From: JAAFHB01 sp963675995
Lineage (GTDB): Bacteria; Bacteroidota; Bacteroidia; Bacteroidales; Prolixibacteraceae
Assembly (NCBI GenBank): GCA_963675995.2
Contig: CAXXIY010000002.1
Span: 682,001-746,000, forward strand
Length of the DNA: 64,000 nt
Reading direction: 5' to 3'
Positions 17,201-25,422 of the stretch are shown piece after piece. The stretch's first letter is position 1; every line of letters begins with the position of its first letter. Made by a program: the position numbers and the translations under genes. The notes under the pieces were generated by a model, which was given only the letters and a program-made list of their open reading frames with translations, ran no database searches and had not been told where the DNA came from.

Positions 17201-20029
17201 TCAATTGGTTCCGGACTCACTTACCTGATCTACCAGATAAACAATCGATTGGTGCGAAATTCCGGAATGAAGGCTAAGACCTATTTCGCAGGTCCGGCTG
17301 GTCGAATAGCCATGTCTTATCTCCTCAGGCAACTGAATCTTCAGGTCTCTTAAACCATGTCTGTTCAGCTCCGGAAATGAGAACCCACGATCTCCGGCAA
17401 ATCCGCAACAGTTGGTCTGAGGAACTACCACCCTTGTCGAACATTTTTGGGCTAGTTCAACCAGTTTATCTTCAAGTCCCATTTTCTTCATGCTGCAAAC
17501 GGGAAATACAGTAATGGTTTCCTGCAGTGGGGTAATTTTAAGGTGGGGGAGGAGGTGTTCGATGATGAACTCAACGGGCTCATAAAGATGAAGTGAACCT
17601 TCCATATGCTCTCTCATTGTAAAAAGGCAGGGGCTCATGTCGCAGAGCACAGGATAGGTTCCGTCTTCGCTGGCTTTGATCAATGCCGCTTCGAGTTCTT
17701 TCGATTTTTTAATACCGGCCTCTGAATACCCTTTACTCGAAAAGGCCATACCACAACACAATTGGTTTAAATTTTCGGGATAGATCACTTCATATCCACC
17801 TTTATTTAATAGCTGCACCATCTTCCCGGTTAGCTGTTGCTCTCTCCGGTGTTCTTTTGAAACACCCATTGCACGGTTGATGCACGATGGAAAATAAACC
17901 ACTTTCCGACCTGTCTCTGATTTGAAACCCTGATCTGTATCAACTTTTAGGGCACCCAATGGCATATATGGATTCCACAGCGGAATCCGGTTTCCCGACA
18001 AGGATCGTAATCCACCGGAGATAGCTTTCATAATCGGGGTCCCAAGAATCGAATGGAAAACTCCGACCACCGAAAGGGCTGTTCGGGCAAATCCGGTAAC
18101 ACCACCCATCCGGTCGGCAATCCAAAGCGCACCTCGCTGCCCTGAGCCAATTTCGTGACTTCTCAATGTTTTAATCAGTTTCCCGGTGTCGATCTTTACC
18201 GGACAACTTGTGGCACATAACCCGTCCGTAGCACAGGTTTCATTACCGTTATATTTAAAGTTTGTGATTAAGGATGCCAGAATATGGGGTTCATGACCAC
18301 TTTTTTTGAGCGATGCCATCTCGCGGTAAACAACGATCCGCTGACGAGGTGTAAGGGTTAATTCAGCAGAGACACAACTGGGTTCGCAGAACCCGCATTC
18401 GATACATTTATCAATCTTTTCACTCGCAGCGGGTATTGGTTTCAGATTTTTAAGGTGTGCCTCGGGATCACCATTGATAATCACCCCAGGATTAAGCAGG
18501 TTTTGCGGATCGAACAGCGTCTTGATCTGCTTCATCAGTTCGAAAGCCTCCTTCCCCCATTCCATTTCAACAAAAGGGGCCATGTTACGACCCGTACCAT
18601 GCTCTGCTTTGAGCGACCCGTCATATTTTGAAACCACCAACTCGGCTACGTCTGCCATAAACTGGCGATAACGTTCAACCTCCCTCTCTGACCCAAAATC
18701 CTGGGTGAAGACAAAATGGAGGTTTCCCTCCAGGGCATGTCCAAAAAGAACAGCTTCGGTATAACCCCATTTCCTGAATAACCGGTGGAGGTCAAGTGTA
18801 GCCTCCGCAAGTCGTGGCACAGGAAAAGCCACATCCTCTATGATCACGGTCGTACCAGTTTTACGAATCGCTCCAACGGAGGGAAACATCCCTTTACGTA
18901 TTTTCCAAAGTTGCTCATATTCTTTTGGAACCGCTGTAAATTGGATCGGAATCTCTGTCGGGATTGACTGAACCGTATCGCGAATAGTGGTAATCTGCTG
19001 TTTGAGCCTCTCATACACAAGGGCGCGGGTTTCGACCAGAATAGCACAGGCATCGGGAGTTAATGTTTTGAGGTATCCGGGCATCCCATCCTGATTTTCG
19101 ACTGATCGTAGACTGGCTCTGTCAATAAGTTCGACTGCTGATACCGGAGCTGATTTTAGCAGCGACACCGCATTACATGCCTTTTCAATATCTGGAAAAA
19201 TCATCAGCGAACTGGCCCTGAACGGATGTTCAACCACTGTTTTATAACTTATCTCGGCGATAAAACCCAGGGTCCCTTCTGACCCAATCATCAGATGTTC
19301 AATAATGTCAAACGGATCGGAGAAGTCAACGAGTGCATTGAGACTATAGCCCGTTGTGTTCTTCATCTTATACTTTCGGGTTATCCGATCCGCCAAGACT
19401 GTATTGTCTTTGACTGCTGCTGTCATTTCAGTAATCCCCTTAATCAGTTGCGGATGGGTTTGCCTGAATTGCGCTTTGCTCTCCTGATCAGCAGTATCGA
19501 GCAGAGAGCCATCGGCAAAGATTATTCGCATATCAGCGAGCGTCTTATACGAATTTTCGGCTGTTCCACAACACATTCCACTGGCATTATTGGCGGCGAT
19601 ACCACCTATCATAGCTGCATTGACCGAAGCCGGATCCGGACCGATCTTTCTGCCATAGGGAGCAAGCAGCGCATTTACCCTCGCTCCTGTTAACCCAGGT
19701 TGTAATTTGATTTTTAAACCATCTTCCGTGATTTGGAACTTTTTCCAGTGATTTCCGGCAATTACCAGCACGGAATCGGAAATGGCCTGCCCCGAAAGGC
19801 TGGTGCCGGCGGCCCGAAACGTCACAGGTATGGAGAGTTGTGAACTTTTCTTTAAAATCAGCGAAACCTCCTGTTCATCTTTTGCCTTGATCACCATTTT
19901 AGGGATGAGTCGGTAGAAACTGGCATCAGTGCCAAAAGCCAGGGTGTGGAGCGGATCGTGAAAAATCCTCTTTGAATCAATAACCGCTGTAAGCTGTTGA
20001 AACAGTATTTTATAGATTCCTGTTAACAT
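17201..20029 (-). CDS. FAD-linked GlcD-type dehydrogenase fused to Fe-S and CCG domains
   Basis: A 942-residue fusion, probably a D-2-hydroxyacid (D-lactate or 2-hydroxyglutarate type) dehydrogenase delivering electrons to the respiratory chain. The FAD_binding_4 domain (about 45-190) has FRAAGTSLSGQ and IGGIAANNASGM; the FAD-oxidase C domain follows to about 470 with VLFGHALEGNLHFVF. Two [4Fe-4S] motifs come next (CIECGFCEPSC about 543, CATDGLCATSCPV about 600), then two CCG domains (LCCGMAFSSKG about 758, NCCGFAGD about 876). The one-chain layout corresponds to GlcD+GlcF fused. No membrane segment is seen. It is alone on its strand and convergent with the kinase gene with only 2 bases between stops. 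Confidence 0.9.
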   Translation of the reverse strand: MLTGIYKILFQQLTAVIDSKRIFHDPLHTLAFGTDASFYRLIPKMVIKAKDEQEVSLILKKSSQLSIPVTFRAAGTSLSGQAISDSVLVIAGNHWKKFQITEDGLKIKLQPGLTGARVNALLAPYGRKIGPDPASVNAAMIGGIAANNASGMCCGTAENSYKTLADMRIIFADGSLLDTADQESKAQFRQTHPQLIKGITEMTAAVKDNTVLADRITRKYKMKNTTGYSLNALVDFSDPFDIIEHLMIGSEGTLGFIAEISYKTVVEHPFRASSLMIFPDIEKACNAVSLLKSAPVSAVELIDRASLRSVENQDGMPGYLKTLTPDACAILVETRALVYERLKQQITTIRDTVQSIPTEIPIQFTAVPKEYEQLWKIRKGMFPSVGAIRKTGTTVIIEDVAFPVPRLAEATLDLHRLFRKWGYTEAVLFGHALEGNLHFVFTQDFGSEREVERYRQFMADVAELVVSKYDGSLKAEHGTGRNMAPFVEMEWGKEAFELMKQIKTLFDPQNLLNPGVIINGDPEAHLKNLKPIPAASEKIDKCIECGFCEPSCVSAELTLTPRQRIVVYREMASLKKSGHEPHILASLITNFKYNGNETCATDGLCATSCPVKIDTGKLIKTLRSHEIGSGQRGALWIADRMGGVTGFARTALSVVGVFHSILGTPIMKAISGGLRSLSGNRIPLWNPYMPLGALKVDTDQGFKSETGRKVVYFPSCINRAMGVSKEHRREQQLTGKMVQLLNKGGYEVIYPENLNQLCCGMAFSSKGYSEAGIKKSKELEAALIKASEDGTYPVLCDMSPCLFTMREHMEGSLHLYEPVEFIIEHLLPHLKITPLQETITVFPVCSMKKMGLEDKLVELAQKCSTRVVVPQTNCCGFAGDRGFSFPELNRHGLRDLKIQLPEEIRHGYSTSRTCEIGLSLHSGISHQSIVYLVDQVSESGTN

Positions 20030-20175
20030 CGTATATCGTCATATTTAGAAGATTGGCAAAATTAGGCAAATAAAGCAGGGAATAATTTAAACAATTACTT
20101 TATTATTCGTAATTTTATAGTAGTAATATTTTTATTCCCAACATAAACCCTTAATGGTCGCAAAGACCCTCACCT

Positions 20176-20946
20176 ATGAGATTCAAACTTAACCTTTCCC
20201 CTATCGAAAGGAACCGAAAGGTACTGCCTGTTAATTATCAGTACGAATTAAGCGCCTGGATCTACAAAGTGATCAATCAAAGTGATCCCGCATTTGCGTC
20301 ATGGCTTCATGATAAAGGGTATTGTGATGATAATAAACAGTTCCGGCTTTTTACTTTTTCCAATCTGATTATTCCCCAATATGAGATTTCCGGTGACCGG
20401 CTGATTATTAAATCGGATCAGATTGAATTAATTATCTCCACCCTCCCCGAAGCGACCATTCAACACTTTATCGCCGGCATATTTCGTGATCGTGAATTCA
20501 CCTTAGGTGATCGTATATCGAGTGCCGGATTTGTGATCAATGCCATAGAGGCTTTGCCGGTTCCCGTTTTCAGCAACGTGATGTCATTCCGGGCCCTCTC
20601 CCCAATCTTTGTTTCGGGGAAGGTGGAGGGCAGGCCGTATGCTCAGCACTTCTCTCCTGATTATGAAGGGTATGTTCAACATCTAATCAATAATCTTAAA
20701 ACTAAATTGAAGGTATACACAGGCATTGAATCCCCCTTTAAGGTGGAGGATGCGACGTTGAAACTCCTTGGATCACCCCGGCAAAAGGGGATTACCATCA
20801 AGTCGGGTATGCCTCAACAGAGTAAATTAGTGGGATATCAGTATAATTTCAAGCTTAAAGCCGACCAGGATCTGCTCCGTATAGGATATTACACGGGGTT
20901 TGGTGAGAAAAACAGTATGGGTTTTGGTTGTTGCGAAATTCGATAA
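20176..20946 (+). CDS. cas6: Cas6 endoribonuclease, solitary
   Basis: A 256-residue Cas6, the RAMP-fold nuclease that cuts CRISPR precursor RNA in type I and III systems. N-terminal ferredoxin-like fold: LPVNYQYELSAWIYK..., with His in ASWLHDKGY as the likely catalytic position, then FRLFTFSNL. The C-terminal glycine-rich loop GYYTGFGEKNSMGFG has the usual G-x-G pattern. Length is typical. No other cas gene, no repeat-spacer array and no cas1/cas2 lie anywhere in the window. The 146 bases upstream are AT-rich with no repeats. It is followed after 65 bases by an HU-like gene. It could process transcripts of a distant array or be a leftover; the frame is intact, which argues against recent decay. 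Confidence 0.92.
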   Translation: MRFKLNLSPIERNRKVLPVNYQYELSAWIYKVINQSDPAFASWLHDKGYCDDNKQFRLFTFSNLIIPQYEISGDRLIIKSDQIELIISTLPEATIQHFIAGIFRDREFTLGDRISSAGFVINAIEALPVPVFSNVMSFRALSPIFVSGKVEGRPYAQHFSPDYEGYVQHLINNLKTKLKVYTGIESPFKVEDATLKLLGSPRQKGITIKSGMPQQSKLVGYQYNFKLKADQDLLRIGYYTGFGEKNSMGFGCCEIR

Positions 20947-21011
20947 ATCAACATTCAATAATTGCATTATTGCACCCGCGGGGAATTCTTAAATTCTTAA
21001 AATTTGATGTC

Positions 21012-21395
21012 ATGAGTATTAAGTTTAAGGTGATTGAAAGAGGGCAACCGGGAGTTGTAGGCGGCGGGACTAAGAAATTCTATGCCATTCCGGTGATGAA
21101 TGGTGAATTTGATCTCAGGGGTTTGACCGCAGCCATAGAGAAGAATTGTACAGTTAGCGGCGCCGACATCCGTGCCGTATTGTATGCGTTGGTCGATGTT
21201 TCGATCGAACAGTTGGCGCAGGGGACCATTGTCAGGTTGGGTGATCTGGGGAGTCTGCGGACCAGTTTCAGCGCTGAAGGTCAGGCTACAGCAGAAGCAG
21301 TTACCGCTTCAACCATTAAAGGTGCGAGTGTTATTTTCACCCCTGGCACGCGCATCAAGGAGACCTTAAGTGCTGCTAAATACCAGAAAGCGTAG
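21012..21395 (+). CDS. HU-family (HU-HIG type) DNA-binding protein
   Basis: A 127-residue Bacteroidota HU/IHF relative. The start MSIKFKVIERGQPG and the segment YAIPVMNGEFDLRGLTAAIEK followed by VRLGDLGSLRTSFSAEG and VIFTPGTRIKETL match the HU-like fold with the long basic arm region. The frame opens upstream at 20928 inside cas6, but the ATG at 21012 matches the family N-terminus. Such proteins bend or bind DNA; many genomes carry several paralogues beside mobile or accessory genes. It is co-directional with cas6 but has no evident functional link. Confidence 0.88.
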   Translation: MSIKFKVIERGQPGVVGGGTKKFYAIPVMNGEFDLRGLTAAIEKNCTVSGADIRAVLYALVDVSIEQLAQGTIVRLGDLGSLRTSFSAEGQATAEAVTASTIKGASVIFTPGTRIKETLSAAKYQKA

Positions 21396-21513
21396 TCGGT
21401 TGTATTTTTCTGCTTAGGAGATTTATTTTCTTAAGCATGAAATTGGTATTTCGCAGGCAGGGGAATTATTTTCCCAAGCAGGGAAATGGGGATGAAATGT
21501 CGTTGTCTGTTAA

Positions 21514-21542
21514 ACCTTCGAGGTTTCTATAACCTCGAAGGT
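21514..21542. repeat. REP-like palindrome upstream of the RAYT gene
   Basis: Arms ACCTTCGAGGTT (21514-21525) and AACCTCGAAGGT (21531-21542) pair perfectly over 12 bp with a 5-base loop. It lies 28 bases before the RAYT start. The same arm sequence in opposite order is found inside the RAYT gene (21777-21819), which marks it as a REP-type element tied to that transposase. Confidence 0.8.
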
Positions 21543-21569
21543 CTATAACAATTTACAAAAAGTAGGAAT

Positions 21570-22169
21570 ATGCAACAGCTTGAACCAATTGTGTTCGGAA
21601 AAACCTACCACATTTACAATTGTGGAATCAACGGTTGTGACCTATTCCGGGAAAATGAGAACTACGAATATTTTCTGAAATTGTACGATAAACACATTTC
21701 ACCCGTTGCAGATACTTTTGCCTGGGTATTGATGAAGAACCATTTTCATCTGTTGGTAAGGATTAAGGAGGAGGATGTTTTAAACCTCGAAGGTTTGGAA
21801 AACCTTCGAGGTTTAAAACTATACCAACCTTTTTCCAATTTTTTCAACGCCTACACCAAAGCGTTTAATAAACGATATGGAAGATCCGGAAGTCTTTTTG
21901 AAAATCGTTTTCACCGTAAACTGGTTTCTGATATGGAATATTTCAAACGGTTAGTCGTATACATCCATAACAATCCAGTCCATCACCGGTTTACCGAAAA
22001 CGCGATGGACTATCCCTGGAGTTCATATCTCACCTGCATATCCTTAAAAGCCACACATTTGCAACGAGATACCGTAATGGGTTGGTTTAATAACAAGGCG
22101 GATTTCATATCAACACATGATAAGCCCGGAGATTTTACTGATCTGGAACAGTGGCTGGAATTATTATAA
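21570..22169 (+). CDS. REP-associated tyrosine transposase (RAYT, Y1 family)
   Basis: A 199-residue HUH transposase-like protein. His58 and His60 in MKNHFHLLVRIK form the HUH motif; the likely nucleophile is Tyr132 in VVYIHNNPVHH; the flanking FNAYTKAFNKRYGRSGSLFENRFHRK and PWSSY blocks are typical of TnpA_REP proteins. Domesticated RAYTs bind and process REP palindromes and do not move like classic insertion sequences. A perfect 20-bp palindrome is embedded in the gene, encoding residues 70-84 (VLNLEGLENLRGLKL) in the loop between the HUH strand and the next helix, and a sister palindrome lies upstream. The frame is intact. The gene next downstream is decayed, so this patch looks unstable. 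Confidence 0.93.
   Translation: MQQLEPIVFGKTYHIYNCGINGCDLFRENENYEYFLKLYDKHISPVADTFAWVLMKNHFHLLVRIKEEDVLNLEGLENLRGLKLYQPFSNFFNAYTKAFNKRYGRSGSLFENRFHRKLVSDMEYFKRLVVYIHNNPVHHRFTENAMDYPWSSYLTCISLKATHLQRDTVMGWFNNKADFISTHDKPGDFTDLEQWLELL
21777..21819. repeat. REP-like palindrome inside the RAYT reading frame
   Basis: A perfect inverted repeat: 20-base arms 21777-21796 and 21800-21819 with a 3-base loop. The core AACCTCGAAGGT...ACCTTCGAGGTT is the same as in the upstream palindrome at 21514-21542 with the arms in reversed order. It is in frame and free of stop codons, so the transposase stays readable. Confidence 0.92.
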
Positions 22170-22411
22170 TTAAAACTGACAGTATCATGGAACAGGCAGG
22201 TATTACCGGAGTAACCGGACTGCTCGAAATTCCCAGACTTCGCCATACCGAAAAGGTGCTACTCCCCACTTCACCCTTAATCGCACCATATTGGAATTGA
22301 ATCCGGATAGGTTTTTGTTCTCCCATAGCTGTTTATACTTTCAAAGGATAAATTACCTCCTCCCATCGGTTTATCATCGTTTATTCAATAACTTTGGGAC
22401 AGTTAATATTT

Positions 22412-22797
22412 AATGAAGCAAGAATTAAAATTTTGTATATCAATGGATATTATTTGGTTGAATTACTTTGCCAGCGATTGAAATTGCCTCATTGGGTATT
22501 CAATGGGTCCCTGTTGCAATACAGGGAATTTCTGGCACAGACAGAGGAGTATATTTCGTTTGAACCTGTGGATTAGGTGTTGGTGCACAATATTATCTAT
22601 GCAGCAATTGAGTATGCCGAAGATCTTGAATTTGAACCATGCACGGATTTCACTTCTATCACTCACATCTTGAGCGAACAGCAGGCCCCAACAACTTCAC
22701 CCTGGCAGATGATGACGATATAAATGAGAATCATGATTCTGAGGATGATTTCGATGAGGAGGTCATCTTTACTTTCAAAATACATCGAATATCATGA
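22412..22797 (+). pseudogene. Decayed gene of an unassigned Bacteroidota family
   Basis: Three frames must be joined to read a coherent product. An ATG at 22412 (MKQELK) sits 15 bases after a TAACTTTG -7 element (22389-22396). The frame then shifts to one reading INGYYLVELLCQRLKLPHWVFN... and ...LAQTEEYISFEPVD, which meets an in-frame TAG at 22574-22576. Beyond it the same frame continues VHNIIYAAIEYAEDLEFEP, then a second shift leads to ERTAGPNNFTLADDDD and an acidic tail ending at the TGA at 22797. So there are at least two frameshifts, one nonsense codon and probably an internal deletion near 22665. The region between the RAYT stop and 22389 holds no gene I can support. The original function is unknown. 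Confidence 0.7.
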
Positions 22798-22887
22798 TGA
22801 ATATTTTAAACTTGAAATTTAATATAGCGTAAGGCATTTTTGAATGGTAGAAATCTGATCATAACCCGGAATTAAAACGATTGATTT

Positions 22888-23604
22888 ATGGAACGATACA
22901 TCGAACAGCTCATAGATGATATTCATAAGGCAACCTGGAATATCAGACCACCACATAAAATATGGGAGCTCTCGGAAGCTGACCCCGACAATGAACTGGA
23001 ATTGGAAGATATGGCTTATGTAGAAAAATATCTTTATGGTAAGAAAAAACGGATCTCTAAAATTACAGGAATTGCTTCTGAACTGCTCCCTCCAACCAGT
23101 AAATTAACCTCTCAACAACAGGCACTTTTGGCTACCGAGCTGGAAAAACTGTTACAACTATTCCATTTTATACTCGATTTTCCCGAGAACTATCCTGCCG
23201 ATTTGCGCTACCCGTTTATCAAAAATATATGGGATAAGAAACAGGTGCCCTTGTCGTTTGGCGAGAATCACATCGAATTTTGCGATTTGAACGAAGACGA
23301 GTGCCCGTTTCCGGGTTATTGTAATACTTGCAAAGAAGTTGCAGAACAAATGAAATTCGATGAAGAAACCGGTCATTCTGCTGATTTCCCTGTGGATGAG
23401 CTTTTTGATTTTGATGAGCTGAATGGCATTTACGACGAGGATGGAAATAAAATCGATCCTCAGGATATTCCAATACCTGATTTGTGCAAAAAATGTAAAA
23501 GCTATCAAATCAACGATTGGGAAGAGAACTTGCTTTGTTCGTTAAACCGCAGCGATCAACGCCATCATGATAATTTCATCTGTGGCGCCTTCGAAAAACC
23601 ATAA
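22888..23604 (+). CDS. Hypothetical Cys-rich protein, possible metal-binding
   Basis: A 238-residue soluble protein without a recognised family. The N-terminal half is helical and charged. The middle contains C-x6-C-x4-C-x2-C (DLNEDECPFPGYCNTC), and the C-terminal part C-x2-C (DLCKKCKSY), a Cys in ENLLCSLN and a final ICGAFEKP, an arrangement that suggests one or two structural zinc or Fe-S sites. It lies 90 bases downstream of the decayed gene and may once have shared its transcript. It is acidic overall, with no signal peptide or membrane helix. The frame is intact and ends near a strong hairpin. Confidence 0.7.
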   Translation: MERYIEQLIDDIHKATWNIRPPHKIWELSEADPDNELELEDMAYVEKYLYGKKKRISKITGIASELLPPTSKLTSQQQALLATELEKLLQLFHFILDFPENYPADLRYPFIKNIWDKKQVPLSFGENHIEFCDLNEDECPFPGYCNTCKEVAEQMKFDEETGHSADFPVDELFDFDELNGIYDEDGNKIDPQDIPIPDLCKKCKSYQINDWEENLLCSLNRSDQRHHDNFICGAFEKP

Positions 23605-23630
23605 ATAGTGTAATTATTGAAGATACTTAA

Positions 23631-23662
23631 AGCCCCGACCGGTTTGATTCCAAGTCGGGGCT
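23631..23662. terminator. Hairpin between convergent genes
   Basis: A perfect 9-bp G+C-rich stem AGCCCCGAC/GTCGGGGCT (23631-23639 with 23654-23662) between the stops of the Cys-rich gene (23604) and cysK (23721). It lacks a clean T run on either side, so it is a bidirectional terminator of moderate certainty. Confidence 0.55.
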
Positions 23663-23720
23663 GAGAAATATATCAGGGTTAAAGTGTAGTAACCTCCAAA
23701 CGATGTGTAAAAGCTGAATG

Positions 23721-24686
23721 TCAGATTGCTGAAAATACTGAAGAATACTCATCTTCAAACTGGTACAGCAGTGTTGAGAGATAACGTTCACCTGTATCGC
23801 ATAAAATCGTGACGATCTTCTTTCCTTTATTCTCGGGGCGTTTGGCCACCTGAAGTGCTGCGTAAACATTTGCGCCAGCCGAAATTCCTACCAATAATCC
23901 TTCAGTACGTGATAACTGTCTGCTGGTATCAATGGCCTGCGAATTGGTTACAGTTATAATTTCATCATATATTTTGGTATTAAGTACATCAGGAACAAAT
24001 CCGGCGCCAATACCCTGAATCTTGTGAGGACCTGGATTTCCACCTGATAGTATCGGAGAGTCGGTAGGTTCTACAGCAATAATTTGAACTCCGGGTTTTC
24101 TTGCCTTTAAAACTTCTCCAACTCCGGTAATCGTCCCACCTGTACCAATCGCTGCTACAAAAATGTCGACATCACCATCGGTATCTCTCCAAATCTCTTC
24201 AGCCGTAGTCGTACGGTGAATTTCTGGATTGGCCTGATTTTTAAACTGATGTGGTATAAATGAGTTGGGAGTCGACGCTGCAATCTCAGTAGCCCTGCGG
24301 ATAGCTCCTTTCATTCCTTCGCTTCCCGGAGTCAGAATTAACTCAGCGCCCAGGGCTTTTAACAAATTCCGTCTCTCAATGCTGAAGGTTTCGGGTAATG
24401 CAATAATCAGTCGATACCCTTTTGCAGCAGCTACAAATGCGAGTGCGATACCGGTGTTCCCGCTTGTGGGTTCTATTATTACCGTATCCTTGTTGATCAG
24501 CCCCTGTTTCTCGGCTGCATCAATCATTGCAAAACCGATACGGTCTTTTACACTCCCGGCCGGATTGAAAAATTCGAGTTTGCCAATTATGGTCGCTTCA
24601 AGATTATGTTTCCTGTTAAAGTTGGAAAGTTCTAATAATGGGGTATTCCCAATTAAATCGGTAAGATTTGATGCAATTTTTGCCAT
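23721..24686 (-). CDS. cysK: Cysteine synthase (O-acetylserine sulfhydrylase)
   Basis: A 321-residue PLP enzyme making L-cysteine from O-acetylserine and sulfide in the cytoplasm. The PLP Lys is Lys47 in NPAGSVKDRIG; the TSGNTGIAL loop (about 74-82) binds the substrate carboxylate; GTGGTITGVGEVL and SDSPILSGG-like TDSPILSGGNPGPHKIQGIGAGF match CysK. Length is normal and there is no CBS extension, so this is CysK and not cystathionine beta-synthase. A promoter (24711-24741) precedes it, and a palindrome shared with the cystathionine enzyme gene lies just upstream of that promoter. Confidence 0.95.
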   Translation of the reverse strand: MAKIASNLTDLIGNTPLLELSNFNRKHNLEATIIGKLEFFNPAGSVKDRIGFAMIDAAEKQGLINKDTVIIEPTSGNTGIALAFVAAAKGYRLIIALPETFSIERRNLLKALGAELILTPGSEGMKGAIRRATEIAASTPNSFIPHQFKNQANPEIHRTTTAEEIWRDTDGDVDIFVAAIGTGGTITGVGEVLKARKPGVQIIAVEPTDSPILSGGNPGPHKIQGIGAGFVPDVLNTKIYDEIITVTNSQAIDTSRQLSRTEGLLVGISAGANVYAALQVAKRPENKGKKIVTILCDTGERYLSTLLYQFEDEYSSVFSAI

Positions 24687-24710
24687 GACTTTTAATTTTT
24701 ATATTTTTAA

Positions 24711-24741
24711 CAAAGTTGCGCCAATCACAAGGGGTTGACAA
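24711..24741 (-). promoter_or_regulatory. Promoter of cysK
   Basis: On the minus strand: TTG (24739-24741), 20 bases, CAACTTTG (24711-24718), one mismatch from TAnnTTTG. It lies 25 bases upstream of the cysK start codon. Confidence 0.5.
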
Positions 24742-24761
24742 TCCCATAAATTGCGTATTTT

Positions 24762-24783
24762 ATATACCTTGTTTATGGTATAT
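24762..24783. promoter_or_regulatory. Operator-like palindrome, site 1 (cysK/GNAT)
   Basis: ATATACC-N8-GGTATAT with arms 24762-24768 and 24777-24783. The right arm overlaps a -7 element TATATTTG (24779-24786) reading toward the GNAT gene, and the site is about 20 bases upstream of the cysK promoter. The same arm and spacer arrangement occurs at 29902-29927. Confidence 0.6.
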
Positions 24784-24811
24784 TTGTCATAATTTAAAAT
24801 GCAAATCCGCC

Positions 24812-25288
24812 ATGCCAATTAGAACTATTCAACCCTCCGATAATCAGCCGCTGGCTAAAATTGTTCGCGCTACCCTGACTGAATTTGGCGCCAATCATCC
24901 TGGTACTGTGTTTTATGATTCATCCACAGATGCATTGTCTGACCTGTTCAAAAAGGAACTTTCGGTCTACTTTGTGGCCGAAATAGATGGAAAAATAATG
25001 GGCGGCGGGGGAATCTTTCCCACTGAAGGATTGCCTGAGAAAACGTGTGAACTGGTAAAAATGTACCTGCTTCCCGAAGCAAGAGGTAAGGGGCTGGGAA
25101 AGCAGATTATTGAAAAATGTTTGCTGACTGCCAAAGAATATGGTTTTGAGCAAATCTATATTGAATCGATGCCCGAATTAAGGCTGGCTTTACAAATTTA
25201 TGAGAAATTTGGCTTTGAGTACCTTTCTGCACCACTGGGAAACAGCGGTCATTTCGGATGTGAGTTGTGGATGATCAGGAAACTGTAA
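24812..25288 (+). CDS. GNAT family N-acetyltransferase
   Basis: A 158-residue cytoplasmic acetyltransferase. Motif A with the acetyl-CoA loop is VKMYLLPEARGKGLGKQIIE (Q/RxxGxG form RGKGLG), preceded by FVAEIDGKIMGGGGI and followed by LALQIYEKFGFEYL. The frame opens at 24716, but the ATG at 24812 gives the family N-terminus (MPIRTIQPSDNQPLA). It is divergent from cysK and its -7 element overlaps the palindrome shared with the cystathionine enzyme gene, so a link to sulfur amino acid metabolism is inferred. The acceptor substrate is unknown. Confidence 0.85.
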   Translation: MPIRTIQPSDNQPLAKIVRATLTEFGANHPGTVFYDSSTDALSDLFKKELSVYFVAEIDGKIMGGGGIFPTEGLPEKTCELVKMYLLPEARGKGLGKQIIEKCLLTAKEYGFEQIYIESMPELRLALQIYEKFGFEYLSAPLGNSGHFGCELWMIRKL

Positions 25289-25422
25289 GAGGGAGTTGAA
25301 ATAATTTAGAGTCCCACGCCCATGAATCTGATAAATAGAGAATTAGTAAGTTTTTATCCCTGCGCTGGTAGCCAGAAGCTGGTTGCCAGTTGTTTGCCAT
25401 CAGTAGCCAGCCTCCAGTTCCG

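Noticed and set aside
20030..20175. CRISPR array or leader upstream of cas6
   Set aside because: Read through for direct repeats; only AT-rich sequence and a tiny GGTC/GACC hairpin were seen.
22135..22326. Possible minus-strand gene downstream of the RAYT
   Set aside because: 63 codons overlapping the RAYT end, no recognisable motif, and no upstream promoter; it is not supported.
25365..25415. Short CTGG/GCCAG repeated words near the LuxR gene
   Set aside because: Imperfect, very short and without stable pairing or regular spacing; not called a repeat or a CRISPR-like array.
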